Part shown: one piece after another, positions 22,334 to 31,746 of the stretch
Layout: each line of letters starts with the position of its first letter
Position numbering within the stretch: position 1 is the first letter of the stretch
Assembly: GCA_963580285.1 (NCBI GenBank)
Contig: OY757011.1
Coordinates: 99,503,728 to 99,567,727, forward strand
DNA length: 64,000 bases
Reading direction: 5' to 3'
DNA from: Lucinisca nassula
Lineage: Eukaryota; Mollusca; Bivalvia; Lucinida; Lucinidae
Program-made: the position numbers and the translations under genes
Notes under the pieces: model-generated
What the model was told of the DNA's origin: nothing
Seen by the model: only the letters and a program-made list of their open reading frames with translations
Databases searched by the model: none

Positions 22334-22642
22334 CATCACGAAAACACGCCTGTATAATTTTGAACCCATTGAACACCACTTTTATAAAGTAAAGCTGGGG
22401 TTTACAGGGGTAAAACTTAATTTTCTTATTTCTGCGCTAAAATATAGGTTGTGGGCACTCGTTAGAATTGCATCTACGAGGCGGTTCTAACGTGTACCTA
22501 GAGGCGGTTCTAACGTGTACCCACAATCTATATTTTGAGCAGAAATAAGAAAATTAAAACATTTTTCATCTGAAAAAAAAAAAAAAAAACATTTTTCGGT
22601 GGTAACATTTGCAGTGTATTTAAATTGGCGTGTTTTCGTAAT
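22334..22642. mobile_element. MA MITE copy 4, reference copy
   Basis: Contiguous copy: 'catcacgaaaacacgcctgt' end, 'tttataaagtaaagctgggg', 'tgggcactcgttagaatt' and 'gcggttctaacgtgtaccc' (right arm partly duplicated), 'gaaataagaaaattaaaac', and 'ggcgtgttttcgtaatgg' end. About 309 bp, non-coding. Confidence 0.8.
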
Positions 22643-22882
22643 GGAGTTCCCTAGGGACTTCGTCTGAGGTGAGTCCCCCGCGGACTACGCCTCATAATAC
22701 TTCCATGCAGACCCCGCTTTTTGTCACTTCCCTGGAGGCTTCTACTCGATAAGGAGTCTGGATATTCACCTCAGGACTAGTTGGTGAGGCTTAAGTTGAG
22801 TCCAGTGGAAACTTTGCCTCAGGTCAGTTCTCTGGAGACTGCGCCTTAGACAAGTATCTGGAGAGTTCGTCTCATGTGAATT

Positions 22883-23811
22883 CAAAACTGTCAGTTTGGG
22901 CAAAATACATTGCTTTATTCGTTTTGCTAGATACGCCTTATATTACAGATAACTTATACTTAAAGGTATTACTGAGAACATCCCAGCGTGTAAACTCCGT
23001 TCTCGATCTTCGAAGTCCTAATTCGGTCTTCGTGAAAAATGTCTAATAGAACTAAGCTATTAAAAGTAACTGAACATGCAGTTATCGCAAAGGTGTCATC
23101 CGTTGATCAAGGACAGCATGCAAGAAAACCACCAAGTGACCAGGCTGCTGGGTTACAACAAAACATGTTCACAAGTAATCTTCGTGTTCCTTTGGGCTAA
23201 TATAATGGCTCTATGGGTAAAGTCATAGAAATTGTGTAATTGGATGGCAGAAGTCCAGAAGACTCATTAACAGATGTAGTAATGGTCAATTTTGACATAT
23301 ACACAGGACCTGCATTCTTAGCAGGAATACCCATAGTAGTACCCATTGCACCTGTAGAAAGAATGACTGAGTGTTTCTGTTATGGATGCTAAGGGTAGCA
23401 GATACCTATAAGTCTTGGCTGGAGTAAAACTATTAATCGATGTTAGGGAATGACTATTGGCAGAGGAAAACCAATCAATACATTGGCATTTACCCAGGAA
23501 CAAAACAGTTTGAGTCTAAAAATTCTGGCGCCCTATTTGTAGCTCTGTCTCGAACCAAGACTGCTGGTTGACCGGGTGATTTCCCGGATTTTGCTTCGCA
23601 CCCCAATGTACTTGTCAATAAGGATCGGCTCTGTCATAGAGTAAATACCCCAACAACACAAGCCCGACACGAAGAACTCGAATGAATAGCATTACTGCCT
23701 GAAAAGACAAGAGAAGTGATCAAAATGTTTGACACTGATGATGTTTTCCATAATGGCTACAACTGATCCATCCCTCTCCGTGCAGATGTCGGACAAATAT
23801 TTCTCTTGTCT
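22883..23811. other. Unassigned sequence
   Basis: About 0.9 kb with interrupted frames only. A possible decayed coding segment around 23100-23760 ('ctgtagaaagaatgactgag') could not be matched to a family. Confidence 0.3.
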
Positions 23812-24045
23812 ATATCAAATAGAAGTGGAGGCAATGATCAGGAATCGATACAATTAACCCACAGCTCCCATCACAGACACCAAAGGGAAAGAAACACAAA
23901 CACGAAGCAACAGACCCCAACGGAAACACCAACAGCGGAAAGCCAAAACGACAGTTACTTTCCCACAAAATGGCCAATAGGCTATCCAAAATAAAAAAAA
24001 AATACAAGCGATACAAACACCCAAAGACAAACCATAGCAAAAATA
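23812..24045 (+). repeat. Dispersed repeat, family M copy 3
   Basis: 'gaagtggaggcaatgatcag', 'ccacaaaatggccaatagg' and 'acaaaccatagcaaaaata' match the 1618 copy. Confidence 0.7.
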
Positions 24046-24111
24046 ATAAGTTTCAAAAAAGATTTCTACATTGAAGCTTGGGGAAACAATAAGCCATGGA
24101 ATCCTTTACAC

Positions 24112-24494
24112 TCACTTTCTTGCACACCAGACAAGGAAATCCGTGATTTTACCCTGGGGTAGAAATTTATGTTCTGACCCTGGTGTTCCGACCCAGGCAA
24201 CTACCATAAATGCGCTTCATTTCTATTCAACTGCCGGAACTACTTCCGCACTACTTTTATTTTGTAAACAATATACATGTGCGAGCTGTCAAAACTAACC
24301 GGAGGTGTTGTGCAAGAAAAAGAATCCAACATGGGGTTCTGTTGTAGATGGGCGTTTCCAACCCTCGGGATGACCGTGCTGAGCGGAACCTCGGCGTAGC
24401 CTCGGTTCCGCTCAGCACGGTCATCCCTCGGGTTGGAAACGCTCATCTACAACAGAACCCCGTATCAGATTCTTATATTCTCACACACAAACTA
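24112..24494. mobile_element. K foldback element copy 2
   Basis: The same left block as 12052-12132. The hairpin starts 'gtgcaagaaaaagaatccaa' and has stem arms 'gtagatgggcgtttccaacc' and 'ttggaaacgctcatctac', unlike copy 1 except around 'ccctcgggat'. It ends 'cagattcttatattctc'. Confidence 0.75.
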
Positions 24495-24582
24495 TCCATG
24501 AAACTTGCAGCTTTATCGGTGTGTGGCATGTCAGCTACTAAACGCACCTTTCCTATATATTTACACATTAATTGTTCAGGAA

Positions 24583-24783
24583 CTTAACCCTTGTCGTGCT
24601 GAATATTCATATATGCCACTCCCACTACCGATTATCAACCAATCAGATTATTTGATGCAAATTATTGCATCAAATTCACAATCTGACTGGCAAACAATGC
24701 AGATCCTGATCAGAAGCCATCTGATCTGGATCTACATTGTTTCAAAGATAAGGCATATCCGGGTTCAGCAGGACAAGGGTTAA
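24583..24783. mobile_element. PB MITE with HC cassette, second terminal type
   Basis: TTAA-CCCTTGTCGTGCTGAA and TTCAGCAGGACAAGGG-TTAA ends. The internal hairpin has 'ggcaaacaatgcagatcctg' against 'cagatcctg..gatctacattgttt', with imperfect arms. The same terminal type occurs at 26338-26549. Confidence 0.8.
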
Positions 24784-24984
24784 TTAGTTTTGACTTTGTA
24801 CATTCTGACATCTGCAATGATTTTGACATGTTTTTTTAGTCAGCTGGATTGAAATTCATCATGATTACATTGTGTCTAACAGTGACGTCACTTACAGTCA
24901 CTAAACAAAAATAATTTACAGACTGTGAACCACATCACAGAGAACGCGTTAAATCGATTTAAGCCCCGTAGTGAAATACATGCT
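24784..24984. other. Unassigned sequence
   Basis: No feature recognised. Confidence 0.3.
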
Positions 24985-25235
24985 ACTGACCGTTCTAAGG
25001 CGATTCTTTTGTCGCGGTTCATTTTTGTTATAGTTCATCTCGCTTATATCTTCTTGTTTTGGATAGCCGGTTGGTCTTTTGTGGGAAAGTAACTGTCCTT
25101 TTGGCTTTCCGCTATTGATGTTTCCAATATGGTCTTGTTATTTTATGTTTGTGTTTCTTTCCCTTTGGTGTCCCTGATGGGAGTTGTGGATTAATTATAT
25201 CGATTCCTGATCACTACCTTCACTTTTATTCAGTA
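24985..25235 (-). repeat. Dispersed repeat, family M copy 4 (inverted)
   Basis: 'tgaccgttctaaggcgattc', 'tgtgggaaagtaactgtcct' and 'ttccctttggtgtccctgat' are the reverse of the 1618 copy. Confidence 0.7.
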
Positions 25236-25671
25236 AAACCAACACAATTGAGGACAGCGCACACAGTTTAAATCAAATCAATAGCCAGGAATGACAAGTA
25301 TATACACCACAACCTCTTTAAAACACTATGAATTGGTTCCAAAGCAGAAAGCATGTTAGTTTAACAACCATGTTGTATACGATCAAAATGTATATACATG
25401 TATTATATAGAAAAATGACCATTTATGTTATGGTCATATTGCTATATTTTTTATATAATCTATCCAATTTAAGGATCCATCTTCAAAGCGTGTTATATCT
25501 GAAACAGTCTCATAAAGAACAGTGTTATAATGATGTTGTTGTGTAGACATCTCTAAAACAATTGTCACAGAACAAAACGACATGTCCAAATTCTCAAACA
25601 TACGTGTTTTTCACTATTACCACTTATTCATGTTGGTTGCTTCGTGTAACCGCGGTTCTTGTAACATACTG
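25236..25671. other. Unassigned sequence
   Basis: AT-rich. No exon or repeat recognised. Confidence 0.3.
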
Positions 25672-25673
25672 TA

Positions 25674-25879
25674 CAGTGAAATTCCGCTACTAAGACCACC
25701 TAAAATTAGGACTAATTTTGCTATAAAAAGCTTATTTTAAAGTGTAGACTGATTTTTTCTTTGTGTTTTCTGCCTACAATATTCTCTGGGCAGGGACCAC
25801 CTTTGGGACTGTTCAAAAGTGGCCTTTAAGACAACTTTTGAACAGTCCCAAAGGTGCTCTTAATATATGAATTTTACTG
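25674..25879. mobile_element. MB mariner-like MITE copy 2
   Basis: 'cagtgaaattccgctactaa' and 'atatgaattttactg' ends, flanked by TA at 25672-25673 and 25880-25881. The hairpin is 'gggactgttcaaaagtgg' against 'acttttgaacagtccc', on the opposite side of the element from copy 1, so this copy is inverted relative to it. Confidence 0.8.
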
Positions 25880-25904
25880 TACTTTGTATGCATTGGTGAA
25901 AAGG

Positions 25905-26005
25905 GTCATATGATAAACAGATTCTTACACTAGTCGTCAATTCATGTCAAAATCATGAAATTTGCCAAAGGCTCATTCTTCACATTTTAATTGAAATGAT
26001 CAAGT
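25905..26005. repeat. Family R hairpin copy 3 (degenerate)
   Basis: 'agattcttacactagtcgtc' and 'tgaaatgatcaagtgtatga' arms around 'gccaaaggctc'. Confidence 0.5.
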
Positions 26006-26009
26006 GTAT

Positions 26010-26168
26010 GAAGTTGGCTTGGAGTCTGGAGTATGGAGTTTGGAATTCGCTTTATTCCGTAGTTGCAAAGTATAGTATAATATTAAGTGTATGAAGTTAG
26101 CTTGGAGTCTGGAGTATGGAGTTTGGAATTCGATTTATTCCGTAGTAGTAAAGTATAGTAAAATATTT
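26010..26168. repeat. ~82-bp tandem duplication
   Basis: 'cttggagtctggagtatgga' begins two adjacent units about 82 bp apart, each ending 'aaagtatagta'. Four or five differences between units. Confidence 0.85.
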
Positions 26169-26337
26169 GTGAATGTTAGGTAAAATCGATATTCCATTAG
26201 GCAAAATCGATATTCCAAGCTGCGAATCCCATGCCAAGTTCACACACTCGAAATGATCCTACATTCAAGTCATACAATAATTGATTGCAGAGCAAAGATT
26301 AGATATCGAGAGCAAGGGGGTTCTGATGGTGTTGTAT

Positions 26338-26549
26338 TTTACCCTTATCTTGCTGAATATTCATTTAAGCCACACCCATTTCTGTCTATCAACCAATCAA
26401 ATTACTTAATGTAATTTATTGCTACAAATTCATAAACTAAATGCCAAACAGTGTAGATCCTGATCAGATGGCTTCTTCAGAAGCCATCTGATCTGGATCT
26501 TCACTGTTTGCAAAGATAGGGGTTGTCGTGAACAGCAAGATAAGGGTTA
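26338..26549. mobile_element. PB MITE with HC cassette
   Basis: 'acccttatcttgctgaatat' and 'gaacagcaagataagggtta' ends. The hairpin is 'ccaaacagtgtagatcctga' with arms meeting at 'gcttcttcagaagc'. The left site is TTTA rather than TTAA. Confidence 0.75.
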
Positions 26550-27438
26550 ACCCATGGCCATACTATTAATGCGGACTATTATGCTAATATTCTGGACCAA
26601 TTACGTGCAGCTATTGTACACAAAAGGCGTTAAAAATTCCAAAAGCTATTTTTGTGGTGTCAGTTAACGTCAGTGCGCCCTCAAGATTCCATTCCATGTT
26701 TGACCCATTGACCTGTGTAACAGGACTATTTCTACAGTACTTTCACATAAACACCGGCATTCACAACCCTACCTTCATGAAAATCATTTATTTGCAGATG
26801 AATGATCATAAAGCCTTCGTTTACACAGAATTTAGATGTACGAGGCTAGAGATATTTATAAAAGAAATAGACTCTTCCAAAATATCAAGTACAAGTTACA
26901 GTACAGGCAGGCAATATCAAGTCTTGTCACCAATCAGTAAAACAGATTATCCAACATGGCTGCTAGGGTATGTAGTTTTACACAAGAAATAAAACTACCG
27001 CACCAGCAGTTCCAAATTGTTAATCAGAATCAGCACATCTGGGTCCATGTGTTCAAACCACCGTTAGCTTAACGAGCTCATTAGTGGTCAATTTGTTAGC
27101 TGTTTTAGGAAGTACAATATCTAAAATTCTGGTATTTTTGCTGAAAAAATGTGAGCAGCAAAAGTATTAGTCTGTTGGACATATTAAATGATCAAACTTT
27201 TATCGATTTGTTAACTAACAACATCGTTAGTTTTGAACAGCTGGCCCCGATTGTTTTAAAGATTCTAAAAAGTACCAAATTTCACATGGCAGTCTTTCAG
27301 CAATTACATGCATCATAAATGACATTAAGGTCATTACAGATAAACAAAAACATTTAGAACAGGATATATGTGAAGTCAACTGCCATTTAAGTATCCTAAA
27401 CAAAAGCTGTTTGAGAAGAAGTGTTCGGTGGGACCGTC
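26550..27438. other. Unassigned sequence with one 112-codon frame
   Basis: A frame at 26654-26992 (+) has no recognisable domain, signal or homologue that I can name, and no flanking splice pattern. I do not call it a gene. Confidence 0.3.
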
Positions 27439-27750
27439 GGCCCCCGCCCATCGGGGCTTGAAGAAATATATGGGCTGCACGATGCTTCCACACAGAGCTA
27501 AATCCGACCCACACAGGAGTACTGGTAAACCGCTTAGAGGATCTAAACCTGCCCAGGCAAAGCGGTGCGAGTCGGGCCGCCCATGCTTATAAACCCGTTT
27601 GGTTTCATTGGGCGACAGGGCTTAAGATTACATTTCATCTCAACGTAGGGTAAAAGTCCCACAAAATTGGAAGCAACGTTTCCAAAATAATCTTTACAGT
27701 GTTGACGGGGACGTTAAACCTCAAATCAATCAATCAATCAATCGGTGGGA
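27439..27750 (+). mobile_element. V SINE-like element copy
   Basis: Complete, 'ggcccccgcccatcggggct' to a (CAAT)n-type tail. Confidence 0.9.
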
Positions 27751-27897
27751 TCATCACACAAAAGTACAGAGTACCACAACCTCTATGATGGTGTAAATCC
27801 TTCCAAACAGGAAGCTTGTAATGGTTCAGGTTTACAGTTAGCTATGGAGGTTTTGGTGTGTATTGAGGTTGTACTTGAAATTCCAAGCGACTGAAAC
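27751..27897. other. Unassigned sequence
   Basis: Short spacer, no feature seen. Confidence 0.3.
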
Positions 27898-28303
27898 ACC
27901 ATTACGAAATCACGCCTATACAAATGCAGTAAAATTCCTCCATTAAGACCACCTTTGGGACTGCTCAAAAGTGGTCTTTAAGACCACTTTTGAACAGTCC
28001 CAAAGGCGGTCTCTGACCAGAGGACACTGCATGCAGAAAACACAAAGCTAGAATAACAGTAACCTACTAAATAAGCTTTTAAAAGCACAATTTGTCTTAA
28101 TTTCAGGTGGTTTTAATAGCTGAATTTCACTGTACTTTGTAAGCCTTACCGCTGAAAAAAAAAAAAAAGGAAAATTTTAGGTGAAAAATATTTCTGCTCA
28201 GATAAGGAAAATAAGGTTTACCCCTGTAAACCCCAGTTTTACTTTATTGAAGTGGGGTTCAATGAGGTCAAAATTATATAGGCGTGTTTACATGATGTAA
28301 GAA
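27898..28303. mobile_element. MA MITE copy 5 with an MB MITE inside
   Basis: 'ccattacgaaatcacgccta' end, then MB at 27927-28132, then the MA body ('ggtttacccctgtaaacccc', inverted) to 'aggcgtgtttacatgatg'. Much of the MA palindrome is missing. Confidence 0.7.
27927..28132. mobile_element. MB mariner-like MITE copy 3
   Basis: 'cagtaaaattcctccattaa' to 'ttaatagctgaatttcactg'. The near-perfect hairpin is 'gggactgctcaaaagtggtc' against 'gaccacttttgaacagtccc'. Right flank TA, left flank TG. Confidence 0.8.
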
Positions 28304-28583
28304 TAAACATACATTTTCCTACATACTGTTTATGACATATATATAAACCAATTTATTGTTTGTTCCTGTTCTTATAGTAACCCAATGACCTTCGAGAGTT
28401 CAAAATTCAAGCGTGATGAGTCTATTCCAATTTTAAGGGAAGGCAAGTTTCAGATACATTTTGTCACAGAATTTTACAAATACGGTGTTAGTACGAGTTC
28501 CAGGCTGTTCCAACTACGTGTCTATGTGGTAACGCGAAGTATAAAATTATAACAGCAGGCACCTGACGTAATTGTGACGTCAC
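28304..28583. other. Unassigned sequence
   Basis: No feature recognised. Confidence 0.3.
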
Positions 28584-28684
28584 ATCAACGTCGGTACAAC
28601 GTCATGACGTTTATGCAACGTCAAATCAAAGTCGGTGCACCGATGTTGATTTGACGTTGTCATAACGACGTGTGTCTGCTGGGT
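28584..28684. repeat. CAACGTC palindromic element
   Basis: 'cgtcatgacgtttatgcaac' and 'gatgttgatttgacgttgtc' form inverted arms of the palindromic family also at 8485, 37560 and 40200. It ends near 'gtgtctgctgggta'. Confidence 0.6.
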
Positions 28685-28779
28685 AGGAACAGAATTGAAA
28701 CTATATCGACCAATGTAAGGCGACTTACCTAAAACAATTAAAAGTGCAGTCACGTCTCACTGCGTTTAGTAAGACTTTT

Positions 28780-28870
28780 TTTAGTAAGGGCGAGGATTGT
28801 GGCCACGTAAATTTTGAAATGGACTCCTGCTATATTAGGAGGGGGATTCATTTGATACAAAAAGAGTTAA
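28780..28870. mobile_element. PB MITE right-end fragment
   Basis: 'ttgaaatggactcctgctat' and 'gatacaaaaagagttaa' match the right half of the 41123-41345 copy. Confidence 0.65.
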
Positions 28871-28983
28871 ATAAACTTAATAATAATGATGTTGGGTGTG
28901 ACAAAGTCAATACTTACATGTGCCTACCTTTCACCTTTTTTGCCCACTCACCAAGCAGTGAGTATTGTTTTACCACACCGTTA

Positions 28984-29359
28984 CAGAGGACCCGCGTTAT
29001 AACGACAGTATTTGTTCTCTATAATGAATTTGCCGTCATAAAGAATCCCAGTTATGATTATGACATGTTATAAAAGGTCTTTTCCACATAATTACTCCAA
29101 GAAACAAATGTTATAGACATTTGTTAGAATCGCCTCGATGAGACGATTCTAACAAATGCCTGTAACATTTGTTTCTTGGAGTATTAAATTACAAGAATCT
29201 TCCATGGCTATGGATTCGATTTCGGCATTTCCAACCCGAGGAAAGCCCAAGCCGCTCGGAATCGAGGCTAAATCTTGAGCTAAGAATTCATTCCATTGAA
29301 ATTGTCGTTATGACGAGTTTTGCCGTTATAACGAATGTCGTTATAACGCGGGTCCTCTG
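28984..29359. mobile_element. Tc1/mariner-type MITE (CAGAGGACC ends)
   Basis: Inverted ends 'cagaggacccgcgttataac' and its complement at 29359, with TA on the left and TT on the right. The internal hairpin 'ctccaagaaacaaatgttat' closes around 'gaatcgcctcgatgagacga'. 376 bp. A second, partial copy is at 63757-63940. Confidence 0.75.
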
Positions 29360-29392
29360 TTCTTCAAACATTTATCATATACTTAAAATATT

Positions 29393-29692
29393 GTCCCCGC
29401 CCATCGGGACATATAAAAATAGATCGGGCTGCAAGATGCTTCCACACAGAGCTGAAAATGACCGCACATGATTACTGGTAAACCGCTTAGAAGGTCTAAG
29501 CCTGCCCAGGTAAAGTGGTGCGAGCCAGACCGTCCATGCATATAAACCCTATCGGTTTCATTGGGCGACAGGGATCGAGGTGTCATTTCATCTCGATGCG
29601 CATAAAAGTCCCACAAAACTGGAAGTAACGTCTCCAAAATTACCTAAATAGTGTTGACGGGGATGTTATAACCTCAAATCAAATAAACAAAC
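29393..29692 (+). mobile_element. V SINE-like element copy
   Basis: 'cccgcccatcgggacatata' head; 'ataacctcaaatcaaataaa' tail. This is the first unit of the local duplication described at 30327. Confidence 0.85.
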
Positions 29693-30326
29693 AGACATAC
29701 TCACGACAAGTCAAGTCAGTTCCCTACTGTGAGTGGTGAAACTATGACTGGTGAGTGGCATGTCTGCTACTAACCCTTACATAAAATATTTTCATTAATA
29801 CACCAGTAATGAAGTTTTAAATCACATGGTTCCAAAAATGATAATACATCTCAGCTTAACTGTTAACTCATGATACATCAACCTGAATTATCACAGTGAC
29901 TTCCCTACAGGTATGTCTGAAAACAGAGTATAACCTGACTACAGCTATGTACTTCCTGAACATTTATTTGTCTTCAAAGCAATCAAATGAACATTGACCC
30001 TTTTTTCCGGATCCTTTCACTATTACAAGCAATATGAATGGAAAGACTAAGACATGTTTATATTACTCAATGCTTTTATTACAGACCATAAATATTTGTC
30101 TTTGATACATTTTTATTGCTTCAATATACTTCTTATTTATTAGTAGTAGCAATTAAATCAGTTTTCTCTTCTTTGGACAGTACAAGTTCACAATCTTACA
30201 ACTTATTGGAATTGTCCTTCATTCATTTCAGATTTTCATATTCCACAGACTGAACTAAAAATATCGTATTGCTTTTCAGAACATCATATGCAGTTTGGCC
30301 ATAAGTTCTACCAACATAAATTACAG
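29693..30326. repeat. First unit of an ~870-bp local duplication
   Basis: Blocks 'gtcagttccctactgtgagtgg' (near 29715), 'tatgactggtgagtggcatg' (29742), 'ggacagtacaagttcacaat' (30175) and 'cttttcagaacatcatatg' (30270) recur in the same order at about 30567, 30634, 30840 and 31138. Between the blocks the two units have diverged or taken different insertions. Confidence 0.65.
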
Positions 30327-30566
30327 CCCACACGAGTACTGGTAAATCGCTTAGAGGATCTAAGCCTGCCCAGGCAAAGCGGTGCGAGTCAGACCGTCCA
30401 TGCTTATAAACACTATTAGTTTCATTGGGCGACAGGGCTTGAGATGCCATTTCTTCAACATGTCGCGTAAAAATCCCACAAAATTGGAAGGAGCGTCTCC
30501 AGAATGACCTATACAGTGTTGACGGGGACGTTATAACCTCAAATCAACTAAACAAACAAACATACA
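30327..30566 (+). mobile_element. V SINE-like element copy, 5'-truncated
   Basis: Starts 'cccacacgagtactggtaaa' and ends 'aacctcaaatcaactaaaca'. It occupies the position in the second duplicated unit that 29393-29692 has in the first. Confidence 0.85.
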
Positions 30567-31182
30567 ATAAGCCAGGTCAGTTCCCTACTGTGAGTGGCGT
30601 GTGGTATGTTTGCTACAAGCCCTAACAAAACTATGACTGGTGAGTGGCATGTCTGCTAAGGTGGGCGGACGATTTGGCCAGCGGACGATTTGGCCCGGAC
30701 GATTTGGCTTAGGACAATTCGGCCTAGGACAATTTGGCCAGGCAAAAATACCGGGTAGGACAATTACTTCTTATTTAACTATTTATAAAAGTTTCACTTT
30801 AATAGTCTTCGTTGTTAATTAAAACCAAATCAGTTTTTCTTTGGACAGTACAAGTTCACAACCTTACAACTTCTTTATTCATTTCAGAGTTACATGAACG
30901 GACTGAATTAAGCTTTACCACTCTCTAGGCGAATTCAGCAGATGACAAACTGTGGATGTGTTTTTCATTCTACCCAGAAAACAGGACTTGACATCTCATG
31001 CAAATTGTCTCCACAGGGGACAATTTACATGAGATGTCAAATCCTGTTTTCAGGGAAAATTAGAAAAAAAAAATATTTCAAAATGATGTCTGCTGCGAAA
31101 TAATACGCAGCATATAGAGCGTTAAAATATCTTATTGCCTTTCAGAACATCCAATGAAGTTGAGCCCTAAGTTCTACCAACA
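30567..31182. repeat. Second unit of the local duplication, with a short-repeat array and a hairpin
   Basis: At 30660-30752 there are five copies of 'ggacgatttggcc' or 'ggacaatttggcc', resembling one arm of an FB element. No inverted partner was seen. At 30970-31065 the hairpin 'aaaacaggacttgacatctc' opposes 'gagatgtcaaatcctgtttt'. Neither has a counterpart in the first unit. Confidence 0.65.
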
Positions 31183-31441
31183 TTAACCCTCAAGACGCCG
31201 AGAAAAAACATCTGAAAATGTCGTCTGCTTATATCGTCTGCTGTTTTTTTTTTGTTTTTTTTTTTTTGGCAAACTTTTAAAAAATATTTTTGCATAAATG
31301 CAAACAGTGTGGGCCCAGATCAGACTGCTCCTACAGGAGCAGTCTGATCTGAGTCCATACTGTTTGCAAAAATTACTTTTAAGGTAACCGGCAGACAGCA
31401 AAAGCAGACGACAATTGTCGTGATTGGCATTTAATGTGTTA
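31183..31441. mobile_element. PB MITE with HC cassette, third terminal type
   Basis: TTAA-CCCTCAAGACGCCGAG on the left and 'ggcatttaatgtgttaa' on the right. The hairpin 'caaacagtgtgggcccagat' closes at 'gctcctacaggagc'. A poly-T tract lies at about 31242-31266. The interior is the same type as 9998-10216. Confidence 0.7.
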
Positions 31442-31746
31442 ACTACGGTCCTTTCCCTGGATAACTGTGTATGAAAAATCTTTGCATCTTTAGCCTTGGT
31501 AAGTCCTCGTTTCCCTGTTGCCTTTTTATGTTTACATTTAATTTCCTGATGGATTATGTTATTGTTTCAGTTGCATTTATTCATCACCATGAAAACTTCA
31601 CAACAATGCTAATGTCCGCATCTAGACTGTGCCTGAGTTCAAGAGGGGCTTATAATGCATGCACGCGAACATGAAGTCCCAAATGTTGTCTCCCTTGCAA
31701 AAAGGGCGGACAAGTTATCAACTTTATTACTCTCTCTTGATTAGTA
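31442..31746. other. Downstream flank of the glycosyltransferase gene
   Basis: Lies 3' of the minus-strand gene and may contain its 3' UTR. No clear AATAAA-type signal can be assigned with confidence. Confidence 0.35.

Larger units (their letters stand above)
21170..22880. repeat. Degenerate ~30-bp minisatellite, interrupted
   Basis: Variants of 'agttccctggagacttcgcc' plus 'tcaggtga' occur near 21180, 21230, 21680, 22015, 22643, 22730 and 22810-22880, separated by V and MA insertions and by unassigned sequence. The copies are strongly diverged. No coding frame runs through them. Confidence 0.55.

Noticed and set aside
23280..23760. Possible decayed exon
   Set aside because: Short frames look protein-like in places, but I could not match any family and found no splice sites that extend them.
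26654..26992. 112-codon open frame
   Set aside because: No recognisable domain, no splice or promoter context, and ordinary length for chance in this composition. Kept only as an unassigned note.
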